DNA from: Pelovirga terrestris
GTDB lineage: Bacteria; Desulfobacterota; Desulfuromonadia; Desulfuromonadales; Geopsychrobacteraceae
Direction: 5' to 3'
Length of the DNA stretch: 64,000 bases
Assembly: GCF_014773365.1 (NCBI RefSeq)
Contig: NZ_JACWUN010000005.1
Location: forward strand, 142,629-206,628
The notes below the pieces were generated by a model, which saw only the letters and a list, made by a program, of their open reading frames with translations, ran no database searches and had not been told where the DNA came from. A program made the translations under genes and the position numbers. Of the stretch, positions 18,723 to 27,724 are shown in pieces (position 1 is the first letter of the stretch; each line of letters opens with the position of its first letter).

Positions 18723-20558
18723 TTAATTGTAGTGATTTTTCAATGCCGCGACCAGTTGCTGCGCCCGAGCGGCAGAAAAGCCGGGAACCTGTTGAACCTC
18801 GTCCACTCCCGCTGCGCGCAGGCGCTTGAGACTGCCAAAATACTTCAGCAACGCTGTGCGGCGGACCGGACCGATCCCGGGAATCTGATCGAGGCTGGAG
18901 CGCAACCCCTGCTTACTGCGCAGGGTACGATGGAAGCTGATAGCAAAGCGATGGGCTTCATCACGCAACCGTTCGAGCAAAAAGGCGGCGGCGGAACCGT
19001 GGCGAAAGGTCACGGGATTTTTTCGCCCGGGGAGAAAAAACCGTTCTTCGGAGCGCTCTACCACCTTGCCTTGAACATTTGACACTACCCGGCTTTTGGC
19101 AATCCCGACGACCCCGATCTGCCCTGACAACCCCATGCCGGTCATCACGTCGACCAGCACACCAAGTTGCCCCTTGCCGCCATCGATCAGAATCATATCC
19201 GGCAGACAACCCTCTGCCACCCCACGCTCCAGCCGGCGCTGTAACACTTCGTTCAGCGAGGCATAATCGTCAGCACCGACCACCGTTTTGATATGGTAGC
19301 GACGGTATTCCTGTTTGGCCGGTTCACCATCGATAAACACCACCATGCTACCGACCGCCAACTCTCCGTGCACATTGGAGATATCGAAGCACTCAATCCG
19401 CTGGGGAAAACGTGGCAGCCTTAACCGTTCCTGCAGTTCAACCAGCAGGTTTTTGCGCGCCTGTTTGCGCTGCCCACGCTGGCGATAGGACTCTTCAGCG
19501 TTGCGCTGCGCAAGTTCGCGCAGCCGCCGCTTTTCACCACGCTCAGGGGTCAGTAAGCGCACCCTTTTTCCGCGCTTTTCACTCAACCACTCAGCCAGCA
19601 GTGCGGAACTTTCCAGGGGAAAGGGAAGAATCAGCTGATCGGGGACAATAACCTCGCGGGCATAAAAATCGAGCAGAAATCCGTGCAACAACTCAGGCAG
19701 ATCAAGCACCCACTCAAGCAAGAAGCTGCGACGTCCGATCAGTTTGCCATTGCGCACAAACAGCAGGGTAACTTCAACCTCACCGCCATCCTGATGCAGG
19801 CCGATCACGTCCTGATCTCCGCCGCCATGCTCGGTTACTTTTTGTTTTTCGACACTTTGCTGAATCAGGCGAATCTGATCACGTAGCAGCGCCGCCTGTT
19901 CGTAATCCATAGTCTCGGCTGCGGCCGCCATCCGTTGGCGTAAGGACGCAATCACCTCAGATTCCCGCCCCTCCAGTAATTGGATGACGCCATCCACCAG
20001 GCGCCGGTAATCTGATCGGCTGATTTTGCCGTGGCAAGGAGCGCTGCATTGCCCGATCTGGTAAAACAGGCAGGGACGTTGACGCTGACGACAACGCTCG
20101 ATCGGGGCATGACGCAAGGGGAAAATGCGGTAAATCTGCCTTAAGGTTTCGCGGATAGCTGCGGCAGAGGAATAGGGGCCAAAATAGTGGGCGCCGTCAT
20201 TTTTTACCTGCCTCACCACCTGCATGACAGGGAACTCTTCGCGCAGGTCGATACGTACTGAGACATAGGTTTTATCATCACGCAGTTCAATATTGTAACG
20301 TGGTCGATGCTGCTTGATCAGCGTATTTTCCAGCAGCAGGGCCTCTTTTTCCGTATCGGTAACGATCACCTCGATGCCCTGGACCTTCTTCATCAGCAAA
20401 GGAATCTGCTGACGACCGTCCCCTTTTGCGGAAAAGTAGGAGCGCAGGCGTGAGCGCAGCCGCCGCGCTTTGCCGATATAGAGAATGGTCCCATCGCCGG
20501 CAAGCATCTGATAAATGCCGGGAGCCTGAGGGTAATTTTTCAGGTCTGGGGTAAACAT
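18723..20558 (-). CDS. uvrC: Excinuclease ABC subunit C
   Basis: Dual-incision nuclease of nucleotide excision repair. 611 residues from the ATG at 20558 (MFTPDLKNYPQAPGIYQM); an upstream TTG lacks a ribosome site. GIY-YIG domain (PGIYQM ... ILYIGKARRLRSRLRSYF), UVR motif (AAAETMDYEQAALLRDQIRL), the UvrC RNase H-like domain (IECFDISNVHGE, LILIDGGKGQL) and C-terminal helix-hairpin-helix pair (SLDQIPGIGPVRR) are all present. Confidence 0.97.
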   Translation of the reverse strand: MFTPDLKNYPQAPGIYQMLAGDGTILYIGKARRLRSRLRSYFSAKGDGRQQIPLLMKKVQGIEVIVTDTEKEALLLENTLIKQHRPRYNIELRDDKTYVSVRIDLREEFPVMQVVRQVKNDGAHYFGPYSSAAAIRETLRQIYRIFPLRHAPIERCRQRQRPCLFYQIGQCSAPCHGKISRSDYRRLVDGVIQLLEGRESEVIASLRQRMAAAAETMDYEQAALLRDQIRLIQQSVEKQKVTEHGGGDQDVIGLHQDGGEVEVTLLFVRNGKLIGRRSFLLEWVLDLPELLHGFLLDFYAREVIVPDQLILPFPLESSALLAEWLSEKRGKRVRLLTPERGEKRRLRELAQRNAEESYRQRGQRKQARKNLLVELQERLRLPRFPQRIECFDISNVHGELAVGSMVVFIDGEPAKQEYRRYHIKTVVGADDYASLNEVLQRRLERGVAEGCLPDMILIDGGKGQLGVLVDVMTGMGLSGQIGVVGIAKSRVVSNVQGKVVERSEERFFLPGRKNPVTFRHGSAAAFLLERLRDEAHRFAISFHRTLRSKQGLRSSLDQIPGIGPVRRTALLKYFGSLKRLRAAGVDEVQQVPGFSAARAQQLVAALKNHYN

Positions 20559-20700
20559 CGATTTTCCCGGTTCCGACAGCAAAAAACCACGGCAACACTA
20601 ATGGCCCGAATAAAATACACAGGTCAGTATACTATTAATCATATCAACTGTGTTATATTTTGTCCTGGACAAATAACCCAACCAGCAACAGGAGCCCACG

Positions 20701-21102
20701 ATGACCCTCAACGAGTACTTCTCAACATCCCAGGGAATCGGTATCTTATCAACCGCCGACAATCTGGGCAATGTCACCAGCGCCATTTATGCCCGACCAA
20801 GGGTCCTGGCTGACGGCACATTGGTATGTTTGATGCGGGAACGACTGTCATACCAGAATATCTGTACCAATCCCCATGCAACCTATATGTTCATTGAATC
20901 CGCTGCAGGCTATCAGGGGGTTCGCTTATATCTGCATAAAATTGACGAAATGAACGACCCACAAATGGCGCAGCAGATGACCCGTAAAAGCCTGACCGCA
21001 AGACAGGACCAGGAAAAAGGTCCGAAGCATCTGGTTCGTTTCAGGGTTGAAAAATCACTGGCCCTGATCGGAGCACAAGAACGCCGGTTTACTGATTCTT
21101 GA
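20701..21102 (+). CDS. Pyridoxamine 5'-phosphate oxidase-family protein
   Basis: 133-residue split-barrel flavoprotein-like protein. GIGILSTADNLGNVTSAIYA and LMRERLSYQNICTNPHATYM match the PNPOx-like fold in which an FMN or related cofactor binds at the dimer interface. Substrate is not predictable. ACAGGAGCCCACG precedes the ATG. It is a stand-alone gene upstream of the [2Fe-2S] mini-protein. Confidence 0.75.
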   Translation: MTLNEYFSTSQGIGILSTADNLGNVTSAIYARPRVLADGTLVCLMRERLSYQNICTNPHATYMFIESAAGYQGVRLYLHKIDEMNDPQMAQQMTRKSLTARQDQEKGPKHLVRFRVEKSLALIGAQERRFTDS

Positions 21103-21132
21103 AGGTTTTATTGTAAAAAACTCTTGTGTCAA

Positions 21133-21162
21133 TTGCCAAGCCCGCTACCCTGGGGGTATAAT
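21133..21162 (+). promoter_or_regulatory. Promoter of the BFD-like gene
   Basis: TTGCCA (21133-21138) and a perfect TATAAT (21157-21162) with an 18-bp spacer, about 40 bp before the start codon at 21204. Confidence 0.65.
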
Positions 21163-21203
21163 CATCAGCGACAAGAAAAACCAACCCATCAAAGGAGACC
21201 GTT

Positions 21204-21374
21204 ATGTCTGAAACTGTATGTCATTGCATGGATGTCGATCGTGACACCATCGTGAAAGCGATCAAGGAACAAAACCTCACCAGCGTTGAAGAAGTTCAGG
21301 AGGCCACCAACGCCGGCACCGGCTGTGGTGGCTGTGTTCCGGACATTGAGGCCCTGCTGGCTGAAAACAAGTAG
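21204..21374 (+). CDS. BFD-like [2Fe-2S] mini-protein
   Basis: A 56-residue protein too short for many gene finders. It begins MSETVCHCMDVDRDTIVKAI and has CxC (residues 6 and 8) and CGGC (41-44), the four-cysteine layout of the bacterioferritin-associated ferredoxin (BFD) domain. AAAGGAGACCGTT is the ribosome site, with a strong promoter upstream and a terminator downstream, so it is a complete single-gene unit. Possible roles are iron release from bacterioferritin or electron transfer. No bacterioferritin gene lies nearby. Confidence 0.85.
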   Translation: MSETVCHCMDVDRDTIVKAIKEQNLTSVEEVQEATNAGTGCGGCVPDIEALLAENK

Positions 21375-21402
21375 CACCCTGGCCCGCCACAATTCAAACA
21401 AG

Positions 21403-21448
21403 AGCCCCAGCCTTGCAGCTTCACGCTAGGACGTTGGGGCTTTTGTCT
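21403..21448 (+). terminator. Rho-independent terminator
   Basis: AGCCCCA (21403-21409) pairs with TGGGGCT (21435-21441) around a long partly structured loop, followed by TTTGTCTTTT. It closes the BFD-like gene. Confidence 0.65.
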
Positions 21449-21607
21449 TTTCTAAGTTCTTGCGACTTTGCCGGCAAAACCTTCTGCAACCACCTGCGTT
21501 CGAATTTTTCTGGAACTGGCAGCGGCGCCTGTTATATCATGCCGCTCCACCAGCATTCTGATGATTCCTTTTCCTTATTGCAGGTCGATCATGCTCCGGG
21601 ATAAACC

Positions 21608-22141
21608 ATGAATCCAAACCCCTTCTGGCAAAATATTTTCCGCAATCAGGCTAACAAGCAGACCCTGGCTTATTTCTTAAGTCAGGTACCGATGTTCTCC
21701 AAACTCAGCCGGCGGGAACTTAAGTTCCTTGAAAAAATTGTTCACATCCGCAATTTCGAGGCGGATGAAATGATTTTTTCGGCAGGGGATATCGGCTCGG
21801 GCATGTACATTATCCGTTCCGGCCAGGTGCAAATTTTCTCTATTGACACCAACGGCAAGGAGGTTGAACAGGCGATTCTTGAACCGGGCGATTTCTTTGG
21901 CGAGGTCGCCCTGACCGGGACCCGTCCCCGTACGGCAGGGGCCCGGGCGACAACCGCCTCGTCCCTGATGGGCCTGTTCCGTTCCGACATTCTCGAAGCG
22001 ACCCTGCGCCATCCGGCACCAACCGCAAAAATTCTGTTTGGACTAAACCGCGTTCTTGCCGACCGCCTTCACCAGTGCAGCCAGCAACTCGAACTGCTGC
22101 AGGCCGGGGCCACAACTCCCGAGGAACCGCACAATGAGTGA
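21608..22141 (+). CDS. Cyclic nucleotide-binding domain protein
   Basis: 177 residues holding one cNMP-binding beta-barrel (about 30-150): VPMFSKLSRRELKFLEKIVH, FSAGDIGSGMYIIRSGQVQI and GDFFGEVALTGTRPRTAGAR. There is no helix-turn-helix after it, so this is not a Crp-type regulator. Its last codons overlap the next gene (ATGAGTGA), a permease-like protein. A sensory role for that neighbour is inferred only from the coupling. Confidence 0.8.
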   Translation: MNPNPFWQNIFRNQANKQTLAYFLSQVPMFSKLSRRELKFLEKIVHIRNFEADEMIFSAGDIGSGMYIIRSGQVQIFSIDTNGKEVEQAILEPGDFFGEVALTGTRPRTAGARATTASSLMGLFRSDILEATLRHPAPTAKILFGLNRVLADRLHQCSQQLELLQAGATTPEEPHNE

Positions 22142-23264
22142 TTCTACCGGCTTCAGACGTGCCCAGGTCGCAGTGATGTACCTGGTTCTGACCACGGCAA
22201 TCGCCTCGGGAATAGCCATCTATTCGTCTGCTACCACCTTTACCAGCCTGTTACAAACAGCGACTGCCGGATTGTTCCTGCCGATTCTGCTGGCCCTGAT
22301 CGTTGCCTTCATGCTTGAACCACTGGTAAGCCTGATTGAAAATCGTGGTGTCCACCGAACCTTCGCCATCTTTATCATCTATCTGCTGTTTTCCGCAGCA
22401 GTGATCCTGCTGCTGCTGCTCATCGGCCCACCTAACTGGCGTGGCATGATGCAAGCGCTCAAAGCCGATGTACCGCGCTATATCAGTTTTGCCATCGTCT
22501 ATCTGACCGGCTTGCTCGAACTGGCGCAGCAGCATTTCCCCTTTATCGCCCATTACAATCTGGGTGATCATTTGCGCAATTTCTCCCAGGAGCTGATCGG
22601 TGCTATTCTGGTACAGACCCCGCGCTCGGCCATGCGCATTGGCAGCCTGCTGATTCTGGTACCACTGTTCTCCTTCTTTTTTCTGCGTGACAGTCGTCGG
22701 ATCATGCGCGGGCTGATTTCCCTTACCCCCAATCGTTATTTTGAAATGGTGCTGGATATCTACGCCCACGTCAGCTGGCAACTGTCCCATTTTATCCGCG
22801 GCAGAGTCATTGAAGCCATTATTATCGGGCTGGTGGTCTGGGTCGGGCTGGCGCTCACCGATATCCGCTATGCCCCCATTCTTGCTGTGGTTGCCGGGAT
22901 TACCAACCTGGTTCCCTATGTCGGCCCGATTTTTGGCATGCTGCCGGGAATCACTATCGCTCTGGTTGATCTGGGTGTTGGTCCCCAGTTCTGGTGGATT
23001 CTGTGTGTTTATATTCTGATCGCCCAGATCATCGTCGACAATATGATCCTGATTCCCATCCTGATCTCCAAGGTATCCAATCTGCACCCCCTGTGGGTCA
23101 TTCTGGCAATCATTATGGGGGGGAAACTCTACGGTATCCTGGGAATGATTATCGGTGTCCCCATCGCCAGTATCATTAACATCATCATTCTCGAAATCCG
23201 CCAGTACCGGCGCACCTTTAACCTCTATAACCGCTACTTTTCCAGCCGCGGAAAGATGCTTTGA
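22134..23264 (+). CDS. AI-2E family transporter (UPF0118)
   Basis: 376-residue polytopic membrane protein starting MSDSTGFRRAQVAVMYLVL. It has about eight hydrophobic segments and the family's conserved block RVIEAIIIGLVVWVGLAL ... ILAVVAGITNLVPYVGPIFG, ending in a GMIIGVPIASIINIII helix. Family members have been linked to AI-2 export or Na+/H+ exchange, but substrates are mostly untested. Overlaps the cNMP-binding gene by eight bases. Confidence 0.88.
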   Translation: MSDSTGFRRAQVAVMYLVLTTAIASGIAIYSSATTFTSLLQTATAGLFLPILLALIVAFMLEPLVSLIENRGVHRTFAIFIIYLLFSAAVILLLLLIGPPNWRGMMQALKADVPRYISFAIVYLTGLLELAQQHFPFIAHYNLGDHLRNFSQELIGAILVQTPRSAMRIGSLLILVPLFSFFFLRDSRRIMRGLISLTPNRYFEMVLDIYAHVSWQLSHFIRGRVIEAIIIGLVVWVGLALTDIRYAPILAVVAGITNLVPYVGPIFGMLPGITIALVDLGVGPQFWWILCVYILIAQIIVDNMILIPILISKVSNLHPLWVILAIIMGGKLYGILGMIIGVPIASIINIIILEIRQYRRTFNLYNRYFSSRGKML

Positions 23265-23363
23265 CGATGTTCCATACCCAACAGCAACCGCTGACTTGCC
23301 AAAACGATCGTACCGATCAAGGTAGAGCACAGTATTTCTTGCGAAAAACGGACAATAAAAAAA

Positions 23364-24176
23364 CTAGTTACCGCCCAACTCGCGCGAGCGAGCCGCCGAC
23401 GCTGAAACGGCCTCCATCAGTGTCGTACGCAAACCATTTTTTTCCAGAGTGCTGACACCGGTAATGGCCGTGCCGCCGGGGGAACAGACCTGATCGCGTA
23501 AGATGGCCGGGTGCTCTTTGGTCTCTCGTACCATCAGCGCCGCCCCGACCACCGTTTGAACTGCCAGGGCATGCGCCACTTCACGACGCAACCCTTCCCG
23601 TACCCCGCCATCGGCAAGGGCCTCGATCACGGTATAGATATAAGCAGGCCCGGATCCGGACAAGCCGGTTGCCGCATCCATCTGACGCTCATCGATCAAC
23701 TGTACCATACCGACACTCTCAAACAGTTCGCGGACAATCTGCAAGTCCTCGTTGGTGGCATGGGTACCGCGGCAAATGGTACTAGCCGCTTCACCGACCA
23801 ACGCCGGGGTGTTCGGCATAACCCGCACGACCCGTGGCGACCCGGCGAACTGTCTTTCGATACTGGTACAGGTTACCCCGGCCAGGATCGATACCATCAA
23901 CTTATGGTCATTCCAGATCGAGGCAATCTCAATAAGCACTTCGTCGACAATTTGCGGCTTGATTGCCAGGACGACAATCTCACAGGAACCTACCAGCTGC
24001 AGATTGTCGGCCATCACCGTCACTCCGAAAACCTCATCTAAGTGCTTGCGCCGGTGTTCAAGGGGTTCCGATACCACGAGTTTGTCAGCTGGATAATTCC
24101 CTGCCAAAAGCCCTTTGATTAAAGCTTCGGCCATGTTGCCGCCACCAATAAATCCAATTTTACAAACATTTGTCAT
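23364..24176 (-). CDS. proC: Pyrroline-5-carboxylate reductase
   Basis: Last step of proline synthesis. 270 residues from the ATG at 24176, which follows AGGAAAATCGTG; the open frame extends 37 codons upstream without a better site. N-terminal Rossmann motif KIGFIGGGNMAEALIKGLL, then VVLAIKPQIVDEVL, VRVMPNTPALVGEA, and the C-terminal signature with GLSGSGPAYIYTVIEALADG and VCSPGGTAITGVSTLE. Confidence 0.97.
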   Translation of the reverse strand: MTNVCKIGFIGGGNMAEALIKGLLAGNYPADKLVVSEPLEHRRKHLDEVFGVTVMADNLQLVGSCEIVVLAIKPQIVDEVLIEIASIWNDHKLMVSILAGVTCTSIERQFAGSPRVVRVMPNTPALVGEAASTICRGTHATNEDLQIVRELFESVGMVQLIDERQMDAATGLSGSGPAYIYTVIEALADGGVREGLRREVAHALAVQTVVGAALMVRETKEHPAILRDQVCSPGGTAITGVSTLEKNGLRTTLMEAVSASAARSRELGGN

Positions 24177-24320
24177 CACGATTTTCCTTTTTTTATTTTC
24201 GCTGATTGTTTTAAATAATCGACCCTGCTGTTTGCTCTTGAAGACACCATTGTTTAACATAGTGAATAGAAAAAAGCAGCCAGACAAACAAAGGTCATTA
24301 TTTCGGGACAGGAGACCAGA

Positions 24321-24641
24321 ATGACGTTAAGCGAACTGATAAACTTCGATGGACAAAACGGCAAACCGGCCTATGTCGCGGTAAGTGGCATAATTTACGA
24401 TGTCAGCAGCAGCAAACACTGGCAGCAGGGGAACCACGAAGGAGCACATCAGGCCGGTCAGGATCTCACTGAAGAATTGAAGACCGCTCCCCATGTCCGT
24501 TCGGTCATTGAACGCTTTCCCGTGGTTGGACAACTCACAAGCGCAGAGACCGCCCGGCAACCAGGGAGGAAATTGCCGGTGGTTGCAGTGGTTGCAGGTG
24601 TTGTCGTTGTTTTGCTCCTGGTGCTGATGTTATTACGTTGA
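24321..24641 (+). CDS. Tail-anchored cytochrome b5-like protein
   Basis: 106 residues. The N-terminal part (1-75) has the b5-like heme/steroid-binding pattern: AYVAVSGIIYDVSSSKHW and GAHQAGQDLTEEL. Residues about 85-106 are a single hydrophobic anchor (VVAVVAGVVVVLLLVLMLL). The classic HPGG heme ligand motif is absent; H33, H39, H43 and H58 are candidate ligands. GGAG lies ahead of the ATG. Heme binding is expected for the family but not shown. Confidence 0.72.
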   Translation: MTLSELINFDGQNGKPAYVAVSGIIYDVSSSKHWQQGNHEGAHQAGQDLTEELKTAPHVRSVIERFPVVGQLTSAETARQPGRKLPVVAVVAGVVVVLLLVLMLLR

Positions 24642-24660
24642 CCAAAATAAGAGAGGCGGC

Positions 24661-25050
24661 TTACCGATCCTGAGCCAAAAGACTTGCAATCGTTGCCGGT
24701 AATTTGAAGAAGATATCGGTTTTGGCGAGCACAGCTTTGATGTTGGTTGCAGCAATCCCCTCCTCCGCCATGGTTAACAGGTAGCCCGAGCATAGAATGA
24801 TCGGCAACTGCGGGGCCAGCTTAAACAACTGCTGCGCTAATTCGATACCTGTCATGCCCGGCATCGACTCGTCGGTCACAACCAGATCAACCTGTTGCCC
24901 ATGCTGCGCAAACAAGTCAAGGGCCTCGCGAGCGCCGGCAGCACAAACCACCTCGTAGCCTTCTTCAACCAGCAGATCTTCGCCCAGGGCCTGTAACGCC
25001 GGTTCATCGTCAACAAACAGGACCTTGATGGATGGGAGTGGAATACTCAT
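24661..25050 (-). CDS. Stand-alone response regulator receiver
   Basis: 129 residues made of one receiver domain and nothing else. Acidic pair D14-D15, phospho-acceptor D60 in VDLVVTDESMPGMTG, and a Lys in VLAKTDIF near residue 110. No output domain, so it would act by protein contact or as a phosphate sink. No histidine kinase is encoded next to it. Confidence 0.88.
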   Translation of the reverse strand: MSIPLPSIKVLFVDDEPALQALGEDLLVEEGYEVVCAAGAREALDLFAQHGQQVDLVVTDESMPGMTGIELAQQLFKLAPQLPIILCSGYLLTMAEEGIAATNIKAVLAKTDIFFKLPATIASLLAQDR

Positions 25051-25197
25051 CTACGACCTTGTTCCTTCACGAAGATATCTCAACATATCGCACATTAAAA
25101 TTTCCAAGTGATTGTTCCCTAACCCTATCACAACAAAAGCCCTGCGCAACAAAATTTACCTTACTCATAGCAAAAAACGATTTTCTCCGTTTAACCC

Positions 25198-25226
25198 TTG
25201 CCAACCAGAAAGAAAATTAATAGAAT
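25198..25226 (+). promoter_or_regulatory. Promoter of the 89-residue gene and rluD-like gene
   Basis: TTGCCA (25198-25203), 17-bp spacer, TAGAAT (25221-25226), about 45 bp before the start at 25272. The upstream 220 bp is otherwise AT-rich and empty. Confidence 0.5.
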
Positions 25227-25271
25227 TAAATCCTTGGCACGTCAGACTGCAACACTATGGAGGCATGATCT

Positions 25272-25541
25272 ATGGCAAGAGTAGTTGAAAATCCCGACCT
25301 GGCCTTTCGTCTGGCCAGAGCGATTGTTTCCGATATCGCCCTGTACAACCAGGATAAGGTAGCCGAAGGAATCAAAGGTGACAATATCTTCGAACTGATG
25401 AATGCCGAGCTGGAAGAAGGGCGCGAACATTTCTACTCGCGTGTTTCGGCTGATATTGCTAATCGTGACCACCTCTATGAGCGTGCCATTGTTGATGTCA
25501 TGATCAAACAGGCCGGGAAAATTGAGAGCCAGATCTGGTAA
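25272..25541 (+). CDS. Conserved hypothetical protein (89 aa)
   Basis: Soluble, largely helical, acidic protein. Segments such as RAIVSDIALYNQDKVAEGIK and FELMNAELEEGREHFYSRV resemble a small conserved family seen in Desulfuromonadales, but no function is known to me. TATGGAGGCATGATCT gives a strong ribosome site. Its TAA is immediately followed by the ATG of the pseudouridine synthase gene, so the two are co-translated. Confidence 0.8.
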   Translation: MARVVENPDLAFRLARAIVSDIALYNQDKVAEGIKGDNIFELMNAELEEGREHFYSRVSADIANRDHLYERAIVDVMIKQAGKIESQIW

Positions 25542-26531
25542 ATGACCCTGTCCCGGCAGCTGGTGTTCCCCTATGATGCCCCTGCGCAGCGCATTGATGC
25601 GTTTCTGGCCGACGTCCTGCCCGATATCAGCCGGGCACAACTTAAAAAACTTATCGACCATCAGCAGGTTACCTGCGATGGCGCGGCAACCAAAGCCGGC
25701 GTCAAACTTAAAGGTGGTGAAACCATTGAGGTTTTGCTGCCGCCACCAGAGCCGAGCACAGCTCTGGCGGAAGATATCCCCCTGCATGTCCTCTACGAAG
25801 ATCAGGATCTGATCGTCATCAACAAACCCGCCGGCATGGTGGTCCATCCGGCTACAGGAAACGTTCACGGCACCCTGGTCAACGCTCTGCTTCATCATTG
25901 CGACGATCTTGCCGGTATTGGCGGCACCCTGCGCCCCGGCATAGTACATCGTATCGACAAGGATACCTCCGGGGTTCTGGTCGTCACCAAAAATGATCAG
26001 GCCCATCAGCATCTAGCCGAACAATTTCATCAGCACAGCATCAAGCGCGAGTATCTCGCCCTGATCCACGGTCACTTGCCAACCCGCAAGGGGACCATCG
26101 ATCAACCTCTGGGGCGCCATCCGGTTCAGCGAAAAAAATTCAGCACGAAAGCCAGACACAGCAAACGAGCGGTCACACACTGGTACGTTGTCACAAATTT
26201 TTCGAATGAAAAGTTCAGCCTGATCCGCCTGCAACTGGAAACCGGACGAACTCATCAGATTCGTGTTCATTTGAGCGAATCCGGCCACCCCCTGGTAGGT
26301 GACCCGCTCTATGGCCGGCGTTCGGAGCTTCATCATATCAAGGATCAACAGTTACGCACCTTGATCCGCCAGCTCCCAGGTCAGGCCCTGCACGCCCACA
26401 CCCTCGGATTTATTCACCCACGCACCGGTGAATATCTCGAATTTAGCAGTGACATCCCGGCGCCACTGCGTCATATTATCGCCTATCTGGAACAGAGTGG
26501 GTCAAGCCACGAAACCGACTACCCGATCTGA
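25542..26531 (+). CDS. rluD: RluA-family 23S rRNA pseudouridine synthase (RluD-like)
   Basis: 329 residues: N-terminal S4 RNA-binding domain (RIDAFLADVLPDISRAQLKK) then the catalytic domain with GIVHRIDKDTSGVLVVTKND, where the Asp after HRI is the nucleophile, and the LETGRTHQIRVHLSESGHPL VGDPLYG block. Length and S4 domain fit RluD better than RluA or RluC, but family members are hard to tell apart. Confidence 0.85.
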   Translation: MTLSRQLVFPYDAPAQRIDAFLADVLPDISRAQLKKLIDHQQVTCDGAATKAGVKLKGGETIEVLLPPPEPSTALAEDIPLHVLYEDQDLIVINKPAGMVVHPATGNVHGTLVNALLHHCDDLAGIGGTLRPGIVHRIDKDTSGVLVVTKNDQAHQHLAEQFHQHSIKREYLALIHGHLPTRKGTIDQPLGRHPVQRKKFSTKARHSKRAVTHWYVVTNFSNEKFSLIRLQLETGRTHQIRVHLSESGHPLVGDPLYGRRSELHHIKDQQLRTLIRQLPGQALHAHTLGFIHPRTGEYLEFSSDIPAPLRHIIAYLEQSGSSHETDYPI

Positions 26532-26567
26532 TCTGTACCACCATCATCTTGCTATGGAGTTGTTGTA

Positions 26568-27362
26568 ATGAAACTGGTCCGCACCGGGAAAATATCCTAT
26601 CTGCAACCTGCCGCGCTGGCTACCGGATTAACCGCGGGATTCAGCACCCGTAACGGTGGGGTCAGCCGTCCCCCTTATCACTCCCTGAATCTGGGCACCA
26701 ACACCGATGATATAAAAGCGCATGTCGAAGGTAACCGCTCGACCCTGGTCCGCGCATTCGACCTTCCGTTACATCAACTGCTGACGGTTAAGCAGGTTCA
26801 TGGCAATGATCTGTTGCTGATCGACGAAGCCAATCTCGACTTGAGCCATTTCGCCCGGGTCGAGGTCGATGCGATAGTCACCAATCAACCCGGTATCATG
26901 ATCGGCATTCTTACCGCGGACTGTTATCCCTTACTGTTATGGAACAAACAGCAGACGGTTATTGCTGCCATCCACATCGGCTGGCGCGGAGCGGCCGGCA
27001 GCCTGATTTACAAAACGATCAAGGCAATGACAACCCATTTTGACTGCATACCCGCAGATCTGGTCGCTGCCATTGGACCCGGTATCGGTGCCGACAACTA
27101 TGAAGTCGACCGCCCGGTGCGGGAGGCTTTTCGCCAGGGGAGTGGATTCTGGAATGAAATCAGCCGGGAAACCAGCCTCGGGCACTGGCACCTCAACCTC
27201 GCCCGCAGTTGCCGTTTACAACTGGAACAGGCCGGTCTGAAACCTGATAACATCGAAGAATCAGGACACTGCACCCTGACCCAGGCAGAAATGTTTTTCT
27301 CGTACCGCCGCGATCAAGGTATAACCGGTCGCCAGCTCGGCTTTATCATGCTAAACCGATAG
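26568..27362 (+). CDS. pgeF: Peptidoglycan editing factor / multicopper polyphenol oxidase-like (YfiH, DUF152)
   Basis: 264 residues with the family signature: GFSTRNGGVSRPPYHSLNLG, VKQVHGND, GILTADCYPLLLW, IHIGWRGAAGSL and GPGIGADNYEVD. The conserved His, Cys and His form the metal or catalytic site. E. coli YfiH removes misincorporated residues from peptidoglycan precursors; other members were reported as purine nucleoside phosphorylases or laccases. The gene follows the RluD-like gene, its neighbour in many bacteria. Confidence 0.9.
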   Translation: MKLVRTGKISYLQPAALATGLTAGFSTRNGGVSRPPYHSLNLGTNTDDIKAHVEGNRSTLVRAFDLPLHQLLTVKQVHGNDLLLIDEANLDLSHFARVEVDAIVTNQPGIMIGILTADCYPLLLWNKQQTVIAAIHIGWRGAAGSLIYKTIKAMTTHFDCIPADLVAAIGPGIGADNYEVDRPVREAFRQGSGFWNEISRETSLGHWHLNLARSCRLQLEQAGLKPDNIEESGHCTLTQAEMFFSYRRDQGITGRQLGFIMLNR

Positions 27363-27399
27363 CGTGACCAGAAAAATCAGGACAAAGGCGTGAAAACAA

Positions 27400-27681
27400 G
27401 TGGATTTTTATCTGGATATTGATGAGCAGCAAATCCGCCGGGAACGCGAAAAAGCGCGGGAACTGCGCCAGCAGGGGTGGTGGAAGAACCGCATCGCTAC
27501 CGGCATCTGTCACTATTGCGGCCGACAATTTGCCCCGAAAGAACTCACCCTCGACCATATTGTCCCCATTACCCGCGGCGGCCGCAGTACCAAGGGCAAC
27601 TGCGTTCCCGCGTGCAAAGAATGTAACAACCAGAAGAAGGACCTGTTACCGCTGGAATGGAAAGAGTATCTGGGAAAGTAG
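27400..27681 (+). CDS. HNH endonuclease-domain protein
   Basis: 93 residues from a GTG start. A highly charged N-terminal helix (about 5-30) precedes an HNH core: CHYCG, LTLDHIVPITRGG and CKECNNQKKDL, the two CxxC pairs binding zinc and DHIVP supplying the catalytic His. Such small free-standing HNH proteins are widespread; the substrate is unknown. A palindromic repeat follows immediately. Confidence 0.82.
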   Translation: MDFYLDIDEQQIRREREKARELRQQGWWKNRIATGICHYCGRQFAPKELTLDHIVPITRGGRSTKGNCVPACKECNNQKKDLLPLEWKEYLGK

Positions 27682-27724
27682 GATGACATAATTCCGATTA
27701 GACTAATCGGTATTATGACCCCCC
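27682..27724. repeat. Palindromic repeat, CATAATACCGAT type (copy A)
   Basis: Inverted repeat GACATAATTCCGATTA / TAATCGGTATTATGACC between convergent genes. Its arms match the repeats at 54108, 55191 and 56618. It may also act as a terminator for either flanking gene. Confidence 0.75.

Noticed and set aside
22251..23330. 359-codon open frame on the minus strand
   Set aside because: Antisense shadow of the AI-2E transporter gene. The Asp/Asn/Gln-rich translation is what hydrophobic codons give when read backwards.
25232..25252. Sigma-54-like TTGGCAC...CTGC before the 89-residue gene
   Set aside because: The GG-to-GC spacing is 11 rather than 10 bases, and it lies almost on the start codon. 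A normal promoter is present upstream.
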